Made by a program: the position numbers and the translations under genes. The notes beneath the pieces were generated by a model, which saw only the letters and a list, made by a program, of their open reading frames with translations, was not told the origin of the DNA and did not search any database. A stretch of 45,441 nucleotides of DNA from Gnetum montanum (taxonomy: Eukaryota > Streptophyta > Gnetopsida > Gnetales > Gnetaceae). Numbering within the stretch: the first letter of the stretch is position 1; each line of letters opens with the position of its first letter. Location: NCBI GenBank assembly GCA_015680685.1, contig MNCI01038110.1, forward strand, positions 814,519 through 859,959, given 5' to 3'. Shown here one piece after another: positions 1 to 8,473 of the stretch.

Positions 1-849
1 AAGGTAAAATGACATGAGTAAACACTTCGCAATAAAGCTATCCCAAATTCAATATCTACGAATTGTTCAAACTTCCAAGGCTCAAACAAGCAATATCTTC
101 AAGACAATCCTATTATGCTACCAAAAATTGTTGCGTAAACTACCACGTACGAGACTTAATTTTGACTAGATAATAGATGTCAACGATTGCATTCAAATAG
201 AACCTTTAAAAGACTTGACAATTTCTAATTGAAATACCACAAGAATTCACTTTAAAGATGAAAAGAAGCTATTCTGGTCCCATCAAAATACCAAAGATTT
301 TCTGAATCCTCTTCACTACTGAATTGTTCAACGGCGTGACTACAAACAGAGGCGCTCTTACAACAATCCCAATAGCAGTTCCCACATGTTGCATAATAAT
401 GAAATTTACTACTAAAATTCTCTTAAGGATTTTAAACACAAGCGCTTCTATGGCAAAATTTTAATAGAAATTTCTATCGGGCAACAAGAACAATAAGAGC
501 AATCGAAAAATCCCAAAATTACTTGCTAAGGATGATACGATCTAAACCACTAGCTAAACAATTTAAACAAAAAAAAATGAAATGCATAACTCACAGGACC
601 ATGACAAAGAGGCTGAAATCTTTATTCTAGCAAGCCATCTTACAAGCAATCGTTCACACTTTCTTCTTTACAAAATGCTCTTCTCCCCAAGACTCAAATT
701 GTCTCCAAGTGAGAGCCCAAGTGCTAACTAGTAGCCTTCAAAGTGTAATGTATGAGACCCCAAGTGTGATGAAGCATTTTTATAGGGTTCCAAGGTAGGT
801 AGGGAAGTTACATATTCAAAAATATCTCACCTAACTTCTCTCCCGAGTA
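1..849. other. Unassigned sequence, no gene recognised
   Basis: No open frame of useful length and no domain I recognise. A stretch near 330-520 reads on the plus strand as a basic, Asn/Ser-rich peptide broken by stops, which could be an old gag tail, but I cannot support a family. Confidence 0.3.
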
Positions 850-920
850 ACTTGGCCAACCAATTAGGAGATTACTTGCCCAACAAGTTGGGAGGTTACT
901 TGCCCAACAAGTTAGGTAAG
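850..920. repeat. 24-bp tandem repeat, three copies
   Basis: Three successive 24-bp units begin ACTTGSCCAAC; the second and third differ mainly at their ends. Each unit contains ACTTG and CAAGT as short inverted arms. The array lies about 75 bp before the 21-bp array at 995. Confidence 0.75.
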
Positions 921-994
921 TTACAACGATTTTGGACGGTTGTAACCACCATAGAGATAAAAAGGCTACAATGGACAAGTGTCCTATTCCATGG

Positions 995-1086
995 CCAAGT
1001 GTCTTCATGTAGTTACCAAGTGTCTTCATTTAGTTGCCAAGTGTCTTCATTCATTTGCCAAGTGTCTTCATTTAGTTGCCAAGTGT
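995..1086. repeat. 21-bp tandem repeat, four copies plus a partial
   Basis: Four units of 21 bp share CCAAGTGTCTTCAT, followed by a variable 7-base tail; a fifth truncated copy follows. The core ACAAGTG/CCAAGTG recurs singly at about 975, 1135, 1175 and 1214, so the whole 970-1220 segment is built from this word. Confidence 0.8.
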
Positions 1087-1114
1087 TCACCATGGAGAGA
1101 AATAAGTTGCAGTT

Positions 1115-1124
1115 GACACGTGTC
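1115..1124. promoter_or_regulatory. GACACGTGTC palindrome (G-box-like)
   Basis: A perfect 10-bp palindrome with the CACGTG core bound by plant bZIP and bHLH factors. It is one mutated copy of the surrounding ACAAGTG repeat word, so it may be accidental. Confidence 0.3.
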
Positions 1125-1186
1125 CCATTTAGTTGACAAGTGGCCATTGTGGAGATAAAGAGGTTGTAGTTGACAAGTGGCCTTTG

Positions 1187-1204
1187 TGGTGGTTATAACC
1201 ACCA
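1187..1204. repeat. 18-bp perfect palindrome
   Basis: TGGTGGTTATAACCACCA is its own reverse complement. A related GGTTGTAACCACC occurs near 938, so the 930-1204 segment has similar palindromes near both ends, as a decayed foldback element might. Confidence 0.7.
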
Positions 1205-1959
1205 TTTCAATTGACAAGTGTTCAATTCTCATAGGACTTTGAACAATTGTTGCATAAATTCCCTTTTTAAATCAATATTATATTTTATTGTTATTTATAT
1301 CATAGTAGTAGAGATAATAACCATGGATTTGATGCATGGGTTGATATATAAATATATGTATGCATATACAACCGAATGCATAAGTGGAGTTGTACTCATC
1401 CATTTTAATTTGTGGCACCTCGAATATAATCCCAGTTATATCAAGGCCGATTCCATATTCATCTTCTCTACACTTTATTACAGAAAAAGTAAATAGAGCT
1501 ACTCTATCATAAGCTAGAGAGATATCTACAATTGATACACCATTTTCTTTTGACTCTAGATAAACCCTCATGCCAACATTCCCAATTGCAATGTCATTAT
1601 CCCTTGATTTTCAAAACATTCAATTCAGCAACATTTTCATTTCCATTCCAACTTCATGGTTAATTAACTATTGCAGAATTCTTTACAAGAAAGAACATAA
1701 TCCTCCTTGAATAGTTTCAGTTCATTAGGATTCTGTACCTCACCATTTGCAAATAAGTCCACATGTTCCATGAAATGGTAAAAATGTGCCAACACATTGT
1801 AGTTCACTAGACTTTGGCATATGCAGTTTCAGTGGTATGGTCATAGTGTACCAAGTTTCACACCTAGCATTACACAACAACATGGCACTATCATGATTGC
1901 ACTTTGTGGGACCTAGAACACATGGCATCCAAACCACATTTCTCTCCCACATTTAGCTC
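1205..1959. other. Unassigned AT-rich sequence
   Basis: Short open frames occur on both strands (for example 1278-1571 minus and 1218-1496 plus), but they overlap each other and have no recognisable composition or motif. I see no gene. Confidence 0.4.
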
Positions 1960-2560
1960 TATAAGTACCCTAGCAAACAATGTTCAAGTGGTTGGATTTT
2001 GTCATTTTTAACATGGTTGGCCTTTAGCATTGTTGGCTTTTGAAATCATCCTTCTTGTAGTCAACCAGGAGCATTTGAGCATGGTGAGAATTTTGGAATT
2101 TTGGATTTTTGGCAATTAGCTGTGGCAAGGAGACTGGCAAGTAGAAAGTTCTTATTGGCAAGATGTTGATGACAGTTCGGGGAGCTGTGACCACACCACT
2201 TCATTGTAAGTTGTGCCTATCCACACTACCCATCAACTGTACACCTTCATCCAAATAAAGATCGGATCCCCTGATCTTGGGGTGGTGCACTTTCTCACCT
2301 AAGCCTGTTTCATTTCATTTTTCTGTTATCATATTTTGCATCATTTTCTATCATTTTGCGTATATCACTCATTGTTTAAGTTATGATCAACACCCTTATG
2401 AAAAACCTTTGCAAAAGGTTATTGTACACTGGTTAAGTCCTTGTCTAATCAACCAGACCATTTACGGCATCCCATTTCCATTTTACTCCAGCACAGCCCT
2501 CACACGGATCTGGGGTTAGGCTATGTGCCCAGTAACCTCTCGGTGTTCCAACCATTGATG
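1960..2560 (+). mobile_element. LTR relic (promoter to LTR end), Tat-related
   Basis: The last ~150 bp (about 2410-2560) match 40930-41070 in order: the block ending in a 'tctggggttaggctatg' type word, then 'gtgttccaa..gatgtttt'. The 40.9-41.07 kb copy lies just before a Tat-type primer site and gag, which identifies this as the 3' part of an LTR. A TATA-like CTATAAGTA at about 1960 corresponds to CTATAAATA at about 40325. No internal region follows, because chromovirus pol begins about 25 bp later, so this is a truncated or solo LTR. Confidence 0.5.
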
Positions 2561-2582
2561 TTTTCAATTGCTACAATGATGA

Positions 2583-4165
2583 GTGCCAAACACATAAAGT
2601 GGATGACACAATTGTAGAAGTTTCCATTTCTACTTAAGCATAAATGTGGAAAAGCTAATGTAATAGCAAATGCATTTCCTAGGATGCATGTGGTGATTTT
2701 CTGCGTATCTCATGTTGAAGGTATGAATGATTTTGCTAATTCATATGAACATGATCGTATTTTTGGAAAGATTTGGAGATGCCTTAAGGAACAATTATTG
2801 AGTATGATAGGCTAATTAAGGAAATATCATATTCAAAATGAACTTATATTCAAGAATGAGAAGATTTGTCTTCGCAATTATGGTTTTAGGAGGAAAATTT
2901 TTCTTGAATAGCATTATGGTAGCATGATAGATCACATGAATAGAGATGAAACATTGGAGCTTATGGGTAGGTACTATTTTTTTCCTAGAATGGCCTCTAA
3001 CGTGTCCAAAGTTTTGAAGGAGAGTATCACATGTCAAAAATTCAAGGTAAGTAAAGTTGTTGATGTAAACTATATGTCTTTGCTAATTCCTAAGGATTTA
3101 TTGAAAACTATGTCAATGGATTTTGTGAGTGGAATTCTAAAGATCCAACTAAAAATGATGATATCTTTGTGGTGATGAATAAATACTCTAAGATGGTACA
3201 TATCTTTCCATGCAAAAAGAAGAGTGATGCATCTCATGTTACAAATCTATTTTTCTAATATGTTGTGAAGTTGCATGGAATTCCTTTCAATATTGTTAGT
3301 GATAAAGACTCCAAGTTTACTAGTTATTTTTAAAAGTTCCTTTAGAATATTTTATTAAAAAAATTGAATTTATCTAATGTATATCATTCACAATCTAATG
3401 ACCAAACTAAAATGGTTAATGAATCTTTGCCAAATACTTTGAGAAGTTTGTATGAAGGACAATCCAATTAGTGGAAAAATTTATAATGTTAAGCTAAATT
3501 ATTTTTACAATGATGCTTTTCATGTTGATATTGCAAAAATCCCATTTGAGGTTAATTATGGGCTCAATCCAAAGAGGGAGGATGATGTTAGGAGATTTAA
3601 TGAAGAAGCTCAATTGAGTACTAATTATGTGTAAGAGATGAAGGATTTTCATGCTCAAGTAAAGGCTAATATTAAGAAGAAGGCTGAATAAATATTTCTT
3701 AAGATAAATGAGGATAAGAGGATGTCCAATTTTGATATTGGTAATCTTTTTTAGATGCACTTGAAGAAGAAAAGATTTATAGGTATCAACTTTTTAAAGT
3801 TGAAAGCTAAGAAGATGGGTTCTTTCATGATAAAGGCCAAAATTAATGATAATGCTATTGAAATTGACTTAGCAAAAGTTGTCAATATATCTTTTGTATT
3901 TAATGTTGTAGATTTTGTACATTACGATAGAATGATGGATGATGAAATTTTATAGAGTAGCATCAATGAGTTGATGTGGGCTATTGACAAGTCCAAGCCT
4001 TCATAGGAGTGGAAGGCAATTGTACTTAAGAATAGAGAAGCTTCCAACACTTGTGAAGTGACTAGGCATGAGTACTTGATCTGTTGGATGGAGAAAACTA
4101 TTGATGATGCTATGCGGATCCATGAGATTAAACTTGTTACTTCTACTCCTGCTCCCTTGTTCAAC
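2583..4165 (+). pseudogene. Ty3/gypsy chromovirus pol fragment: RNase H tail, integrase, chromodomain remnant
   Basis: Recognised by reading three frames together. The order is: the RNase H tail (LKHKCGKANVIANA, ~2625); a zinc-binding HHCC region (~2905-3050) with both His but only one of the paired Cys (ITCQ); the integrase core with the first Asp (MDFVSG, ~3115) and second Asp (SDKDSKF, ~3300); then NDQTKMVNESL (~3400), where the catalytic Glu of the usual GQTE is Lys. The GPY/F-type C-terminal domain follows (~3735-3910, from DIGNLF to FNVVDF), then EYLICWMEK (~4070-4130), which looks like a worn chromodomain. The sequence contains stops and frameshifts and has no reverse transcriptase, protease or gag, so it is a 5'-truncated dead copy. 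Integrase joins element cDNA to host DNA; the chromodomain steers it to chromatin. Confidence 0.85.
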
Positions 4166-4179
4166 TGAGTTTACTTTTT

Positions 4180-4193
4180 GAAGGGTGGGAAAG
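4180..4193 (+). other. Polypurine tract of the chromovirus
   Basis: GAAGGGTGGGAAAG follows the pol end by about 15 bp. Such tracts prime plus-strand DNA synthesis just before a 3' LTR. Here the Athila-like element begins at the next base, and the chromovirus appears to resume at 12205. Confidence 0.6.
4189..4193. repeat. Target-site duplication, left copy (GAAAG)
   Basis: GAAAG precedes the left LTR; AAAAG (12200-12204) follows the right LTR. Four of five bases agree and the difference is a G/A transition, as expected for an old duplication. Confidence 0.5.
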
Positions 4194-4215
4194 TGATGAT
4201 CTATCATTTTTTTGG

Positions 4216-4303
4216 CCACGATATCACGTATGTGATATTGCAGCCTAGATGTGATATCATAGCCTAGAGGAAATATCGCAGCCTATCTCCTCATCTATAA
4301 ATA
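4216..4303 (+). promoter_or_regulatory. LTR promoter: GATATC-type repeats plus TATA box
   Basis: Several GTGATATC/CGATATCAC variants (4219-4262) stand just upstream of TATAAATA (4296-4303). The right LTR keeps the TATA box at 11466-11473 but fewer repeats. The motif block and TATA arrangement recur inside the element at 7907-8005. Confidence 0.6.
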
Positions 4304-4759
4304 AGAGGTAGATAGATCTGGTAGGTAGTTTTTAGAGTTATTAAGTTTAAGTTTTCAATAATTTTTTAGTAATTTTCCTCTCAACCCTTTTCTCCCAGTG
4401 CATGCCTGTAGTGTGATGATTGTAATTGTACAACATCCTTATTTGAGTGTGATGTACTTGGACATGCACATGACCAACAATAAAGATCGAGATTACTTCA
4501 TCATTGCAACATTCACTTAGTTTAATTATTTAATTTTTATTGTTATTTATTACTTTCATAGTTAACATCTCTTTACCCTAAACACCTATTAAACGTGAAA
4601 TGAGTATGACTTGATCATGAGCATTCAAGTGTGACTACTTGGTAACCCAGTAGCATACTTAGGCCATGTGATTAGTAATCCCAGTGGTAGTCATGCACAA
4701 GGTTCAAGATGTGTATGGATGATTAAGGAATGAATGCTCATTGAACTTAGGCTAGCTTA

Positions 4760-4761
<2 letters not shown>

Positions 4762-4806
<45 letters not shown>
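4762..4806. repeat. (CT)n microsatellite
   Basis: About 22 uninterrupted CT dinucleotides within the left LTR. The right LTR has a much shorter run at the same place, so it expanded or contracted after insertion. Confidence 0.95.
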
Positions 4807-4809
<3 letters not shown>

Positions 4810-5054
4810 GTTTAGTCAATATTATTTTCCATTAGCCCCAGGAGCCACATTAGTATAGGAACATATCATACTGCTCACTTTGGACTAAACCATATGTGAC
4901 AAAGCTAATACTATTCTAGATGGAAAGACAACGAATTGCGATCTACGAGTACTGTCTAGAAACCACAACTAGCTCGTCTATAGAGTTCAACTAGATTGTG
5001 TGTGAAATGCTTGTATTCGTATGGTTGAGTAAGGGGTACCTCACCACTCATCAT

Positions 5055-5129
5055 TGGTGTTGTTGCTAGGGATCGAACTCGGGTTGCCTACATGATAGGT
5101 GGGAATACTCACCACTATACTACAGATAC
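5055..5129 (-). pseudogene. Primer-binding site made of a full-length tRNA-Asp complement
   Basis: The plus strand aligns without gaps to the complement of a plant tRNA-Asp from its CCA tail (TGG at 5055-5057) to its first base: about 58 of 75 positions by my recollection of the plant tRNA, with nearly all differences transitions. On the minus strand the A-box-like TAGTATAGTGG and B-box-like GTTCGATCCC survive. CCA is not encoded in plant tRNA genes, so TGG points to copying from the mature tRNA. Several acceptor-stem pairs are broken and the anticodon reads ATC, so a working tRNA gene is unlikely. Ordinary primer sites use only about 12-18 nt. Confidence 0.85.
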
Positions 5130-7129
5130 CATTCCTCTTCTACAAGACTATGATAAGGCCACATCTAGTGAGGAAATTCATTGGAGAAGTAATGAATTAT
5201 ATGACAATGAAGATTGGAGTGCGAAATATGAGGTGGGGGTTTCTTATAAACATAAACAAAGGCAGCATTGTCCCAATGCAAGAAAGCATAACCTACTCAA
5301 TGACAATGAACCCCTACTAGCCACTAAAATCCTAACGTAAATACAAGAGGCTGTTTGAATCTCCCGTAGGCATCGTAAAGAGAGCCACCTACCTAGGATC
5401 AATTTAAATAATTTTTCCAATTTTTTAGTAGGCTATGACTTAGATCCACAACAACATTTACAAGCCTTCTACGATGCATGTGCATGGGACAACATTGATA
5501 ATAGTTGGCAAAAACGTAAGCTCTTTCCTATGAAACTTGTTGGCCAAGCAAAAGTATGGTATAGATCATTAAAACCAAATTCAATACAACATTGGCCAAC
5601 AATGGTAGAACTCTTTAACAAAAGATATCAAACCTACGCAAGAGTGTCGACCTTGAGAAAAAAATCCAAGAGTGGAAACAAGAACAACATGAACCTTGGA
5701 CATGGCCTTAGAAAGATATTATGCACTATTAAACAATAGTCCAGGCCATGAGTTCTTTGAAGTAAGGCTAATGAACCATATCATTGATGGGCTTTGTGAT
5801 GCAACAAGAGAAACCCTATGGATGTATGCCCAAGGTCAACTATACGAACTACGAACCCATCAATTCCAAGAGCTTATTAAGTAGGTAGCAAAAGAAGAAG
5901 GAGAAATGGCTAGATGGGAGAGTGTTGAAAAGCATCAACGAGAGTAAAATCTCAACTTAACAGAGGTCCATAATCATAAAAAGGAGAAATCAACCTATCT
6001 CAAGGAGGAAGAACCATCTTTGCAATTACAAAAATCACTAGAAGAAGTTAAGGAAAAGATCAATAAGATGTTTGAATGGATGCATAAAAAGTGTGGAGAA
6101 TATATTGATATTATTGGAGATAGAGTTTTGACAACCTGAGAAGCAGGACAAAATATCATTAGACAATTGGAAAGAAGGGATGAAGAAAATAAGAGCTCAA
6201 CTGCGAATCATACATATGAATGCAACATTTTGCTGTATGATCACCCCAAGGGCCAATGCCCAATCTTGTTACATTTATACGAGCATTGGGGAAGCACATT
6301 ACACCTAGATTTCATATAGAGATACTATGTTCAATCATAGTGGAAGCAATCCCAGTCATGGGGGAAGCCATCCCTAAACTGGATACACCCTTTAGATCAT
6401 CCAAATCTAAATGTGTATCTAGTCCAACATCCTGTTTTCCCAACTGGGTCAACATACTCTATCTCTTCACATTATCATTCTCCTCAGTACTATTAGCCCA
6501 TGTTGTCAACACAAATACCATCTTGTGTACCTTACATGTCTCCTAAATTTCAACATTCTCATCCTTTCCCTCCTTCTACATCACCACCAACTATTCCTGA
6601 AGTGTTTGCACCAAAGCAAAAACCCACGAATGTTACTTGTGCTACTATTTCCAATAGTAGTAAGAGACCTTAGCAACATCAAAGGCATCCCTTCTTTAGA
6701 CATGACCATAGGAAGGGAACACATAGTTCCAAGGCCACTACATTCTTCAACTCAGCATAAGTCCTACACTATGGTGCATCCTTCTCTTCAAACCCAACAC
6801 CTCGTGTCACTTCATCAAGGCCACCAATTAACACTCCAACAACCATACAGCCCAATGAATATAGCCATGGAGGACAACATCTTGATCCTTGCATACCATC
6901 TTATAGTCTCAAGTATCATAGAGGATCAACTCGTTATTCAGAAACCACATCTTATAAATTGCCCCACTATGGTTGCTATAATCAGGTGTGTGAACCCCAA
7001 TGGGGTAAGTATGACCAAATTTCAATATTTCCAACATGCCAGAATCCTCATCTTTCATTTATTAATCCTCACCATGCTCAACTGTTTAGTTATGTGGGAT
7101 ATCGCCCATTCTAATAACAAGCAGGGTTA
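5092..7129 (+). pseudogene. Athila-type gag (capsid) pseudogene
   Basis: Gag packages element RNA into cytoplasmic particles. The capsid-type domain (Retrotrans_gag) runs from about 5435 (GYDLDPQQHLQAFYDAC) through KLVGQAKVWYRSLKPNS (~5535) and FNKRYQTY, then EVRLMNHIIDGLCDATRETL (~5757-5820), matching the spacing of Athila gag. A Lys/Glu-rich helical stretch (~5885-6110) and a long Ser/Pro/Tyr/His-rich tail follow to about 7129. One frame can be followed with a frameshift near 5650 and stops mostly TAG or TAA. No CCHC knuckle is evident. The first in-frame ATG (5092) lies inside the tRNA-derived primer site; the true start could be downstream. No protease or reverse transcriptase follows. 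Confidence 0.8.
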
Positions 7130-7906
7130 ATAAATATTTGTCATTTTATTTAATTTTACAATGTTTTGAAGGCACAAATAAAATTTTTTTAAGGGTTCTA
7201 GTACTCTCATAGTCACTCATCATGGGATGAAATAATGCAATGTCATTGATCAGAGGAATGGACTTGGTCCTGATCTTGGAACGATGGGTTAATGAGACAT
7301 TAATCATGCTTTACACACAGGATCCATTTTTCCCTTGGTTAGTTACCTCATTTCCCAATCTCTACAATCCCTTCTATACCCCATCTCATCTCACTATTCA
7401 TGTAATTGTAACTCATGTCTTATGTAGTGTATAATTTCAACCTCATTTTGGTGATACTTACATGTGTATGTTTTGTGGAACTAGTGTGGATTACATTTAA
7501 CCCTTATAGTGCCCATGGACGCCTTTAAGTGTGGTTACGCAAGGGCATTATAGGTTGGAACTTGCTTTGGGGAGGACCCACTTGCATAATTTTTGTAATT
7601 TGCACTCATAACACATTTTCCACACACCATCTATTACCCTCAGCACATTTTCAAAGATATTCTTTCCCTTCTTACTATCCCTCCAATTCGAACGTTCCTA
7701 TGAACCATCACATAGCCTTTTTCTCTCCGTTATCACCCGAGGCCCTTATTGATTAATTCCACACACACATAATTATTCATGCCTTTAAAACTAGTTAAAT
7801 TACCCTATATCCCTATAAAATTTATCCATATCTCCTTAGTTTCCATCATTCATTTCAGAAAAATATTCACAAATTCAGTATATTCCCTAGTAGCTGAACA
7901 TCAATA
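7130..7906 (+). other. Non-coding spacer between gag and second ORF
   Basis: Short unrelated open frames only. Pol would be expected after gag; none of its motifs (protease DSG/DGG, RT YxDD, integrase DDE) is visible in any frame, so pol is deleted or was never present. Confidence 0.5.
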
Positions 7907-8005
7907 GGCCATGATATCGCATACACGATATTGCAGCTAACACGATATCGTGTATGTGATATCACGTACATGATATTGTGTCACAAAAACCTATATATAT
8001 GTGAC
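7907..8005 (+). promoter_or_regulatory. LTR-promoter-like block inside the element
   Basis: GATATC-type palindromes, including the perfect ACACGATATCGTGT (7940-7953) and GTGATATCAC (7956-7965), are followed by CTATATATATG (~7991-8001). The LTR promoter has the same layout (4216-4303), including the lead word GGCCAYGATATC. The sequence after the TATA does not match the LTR R-U5, so this is not simply a third LTR. It lies about 470 bp before the start of the second ORF. Confidence 0.45.
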
Positions 8006-8473
8006 CCCCCCACACCACTTGCCATCATTTTCAACTATTCACATAGGGCAGTTTTTCAAATTTCTCTCTATGACTTGCGATTGCACATCCCTTACTTTCA
8101 TACCTATATCTCGCTCGCTGGTCCTCTGATTTTCATTCCATTTGAACCTACTTGAACCTGGAGTGTTTAGCTTAGTTGTGGGGCAGAGGCACATGCCAAA
8201 TAGCACATAACATTTTTGGAATTTTTCATCACCCAAAGGACATTATCAAGGGTAATTCATTATAAAATTAAGGATAAATGTGCCAAAAATAATTTCTTCC
8301 CCTTAGTTATACTTGGAAACTAGATTTGGAAACCACTTAAGAAAAGAGGATTAAATATTATAATCTTTTAGGAAACATCACATGGAGATAAAACAAATTT
8401 ATTAAGGCAAGCAGTAAGGTATAACCTAACCTTGGTGAAAACCTTACTAATGATGGGTCCCATGTGATTCCAG

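Larger units (their letters stand above)
4194..5053 (+). repeat. Left (5') LTR of the Athila-like element
   Basis: 860 bp, TG..CA bounded. It differs from the right LTR mainly by a much longer CT run (4762-4806 against about 11932-11950) and by extra GATATC-type motifs upstream of the TATA box. The end is fixed by the primer site starting at 5055. Confidence 0.9.

Noticed and set aside
995-1086. CRISPR-like repeat
   Set aside because: The units are contiguous 21-bp repeats with no spacers, and the DNA is plant nuclear.
808-1136. ORFs on both strands over the 24-bp and 21-bp arrays
   Set aside because: Low-complexity by-products of the repeats.
1218-1571. Overlapping ORFs of 92 and 97 codons on opposite strands
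   Set aside because: No recognisable motif, no partner, in AT-rich DNA where such frames arise by chance.
4194-5053. Tandem element sharing a central LTR (chromovirus and Athila-like)
   Set aside because: The near-matching 5-bp flanks and the chromovirus-like continuation at 12205 favour simple nesting.
5055-5129. Functional tRNA-Asp gene on the minus strand
   Set aside because: The acceptor and anticodon stems have several broken pairs, the CCA end is encoded, and it sits exactly at an LTR edge; a primer-site copy explains it better.
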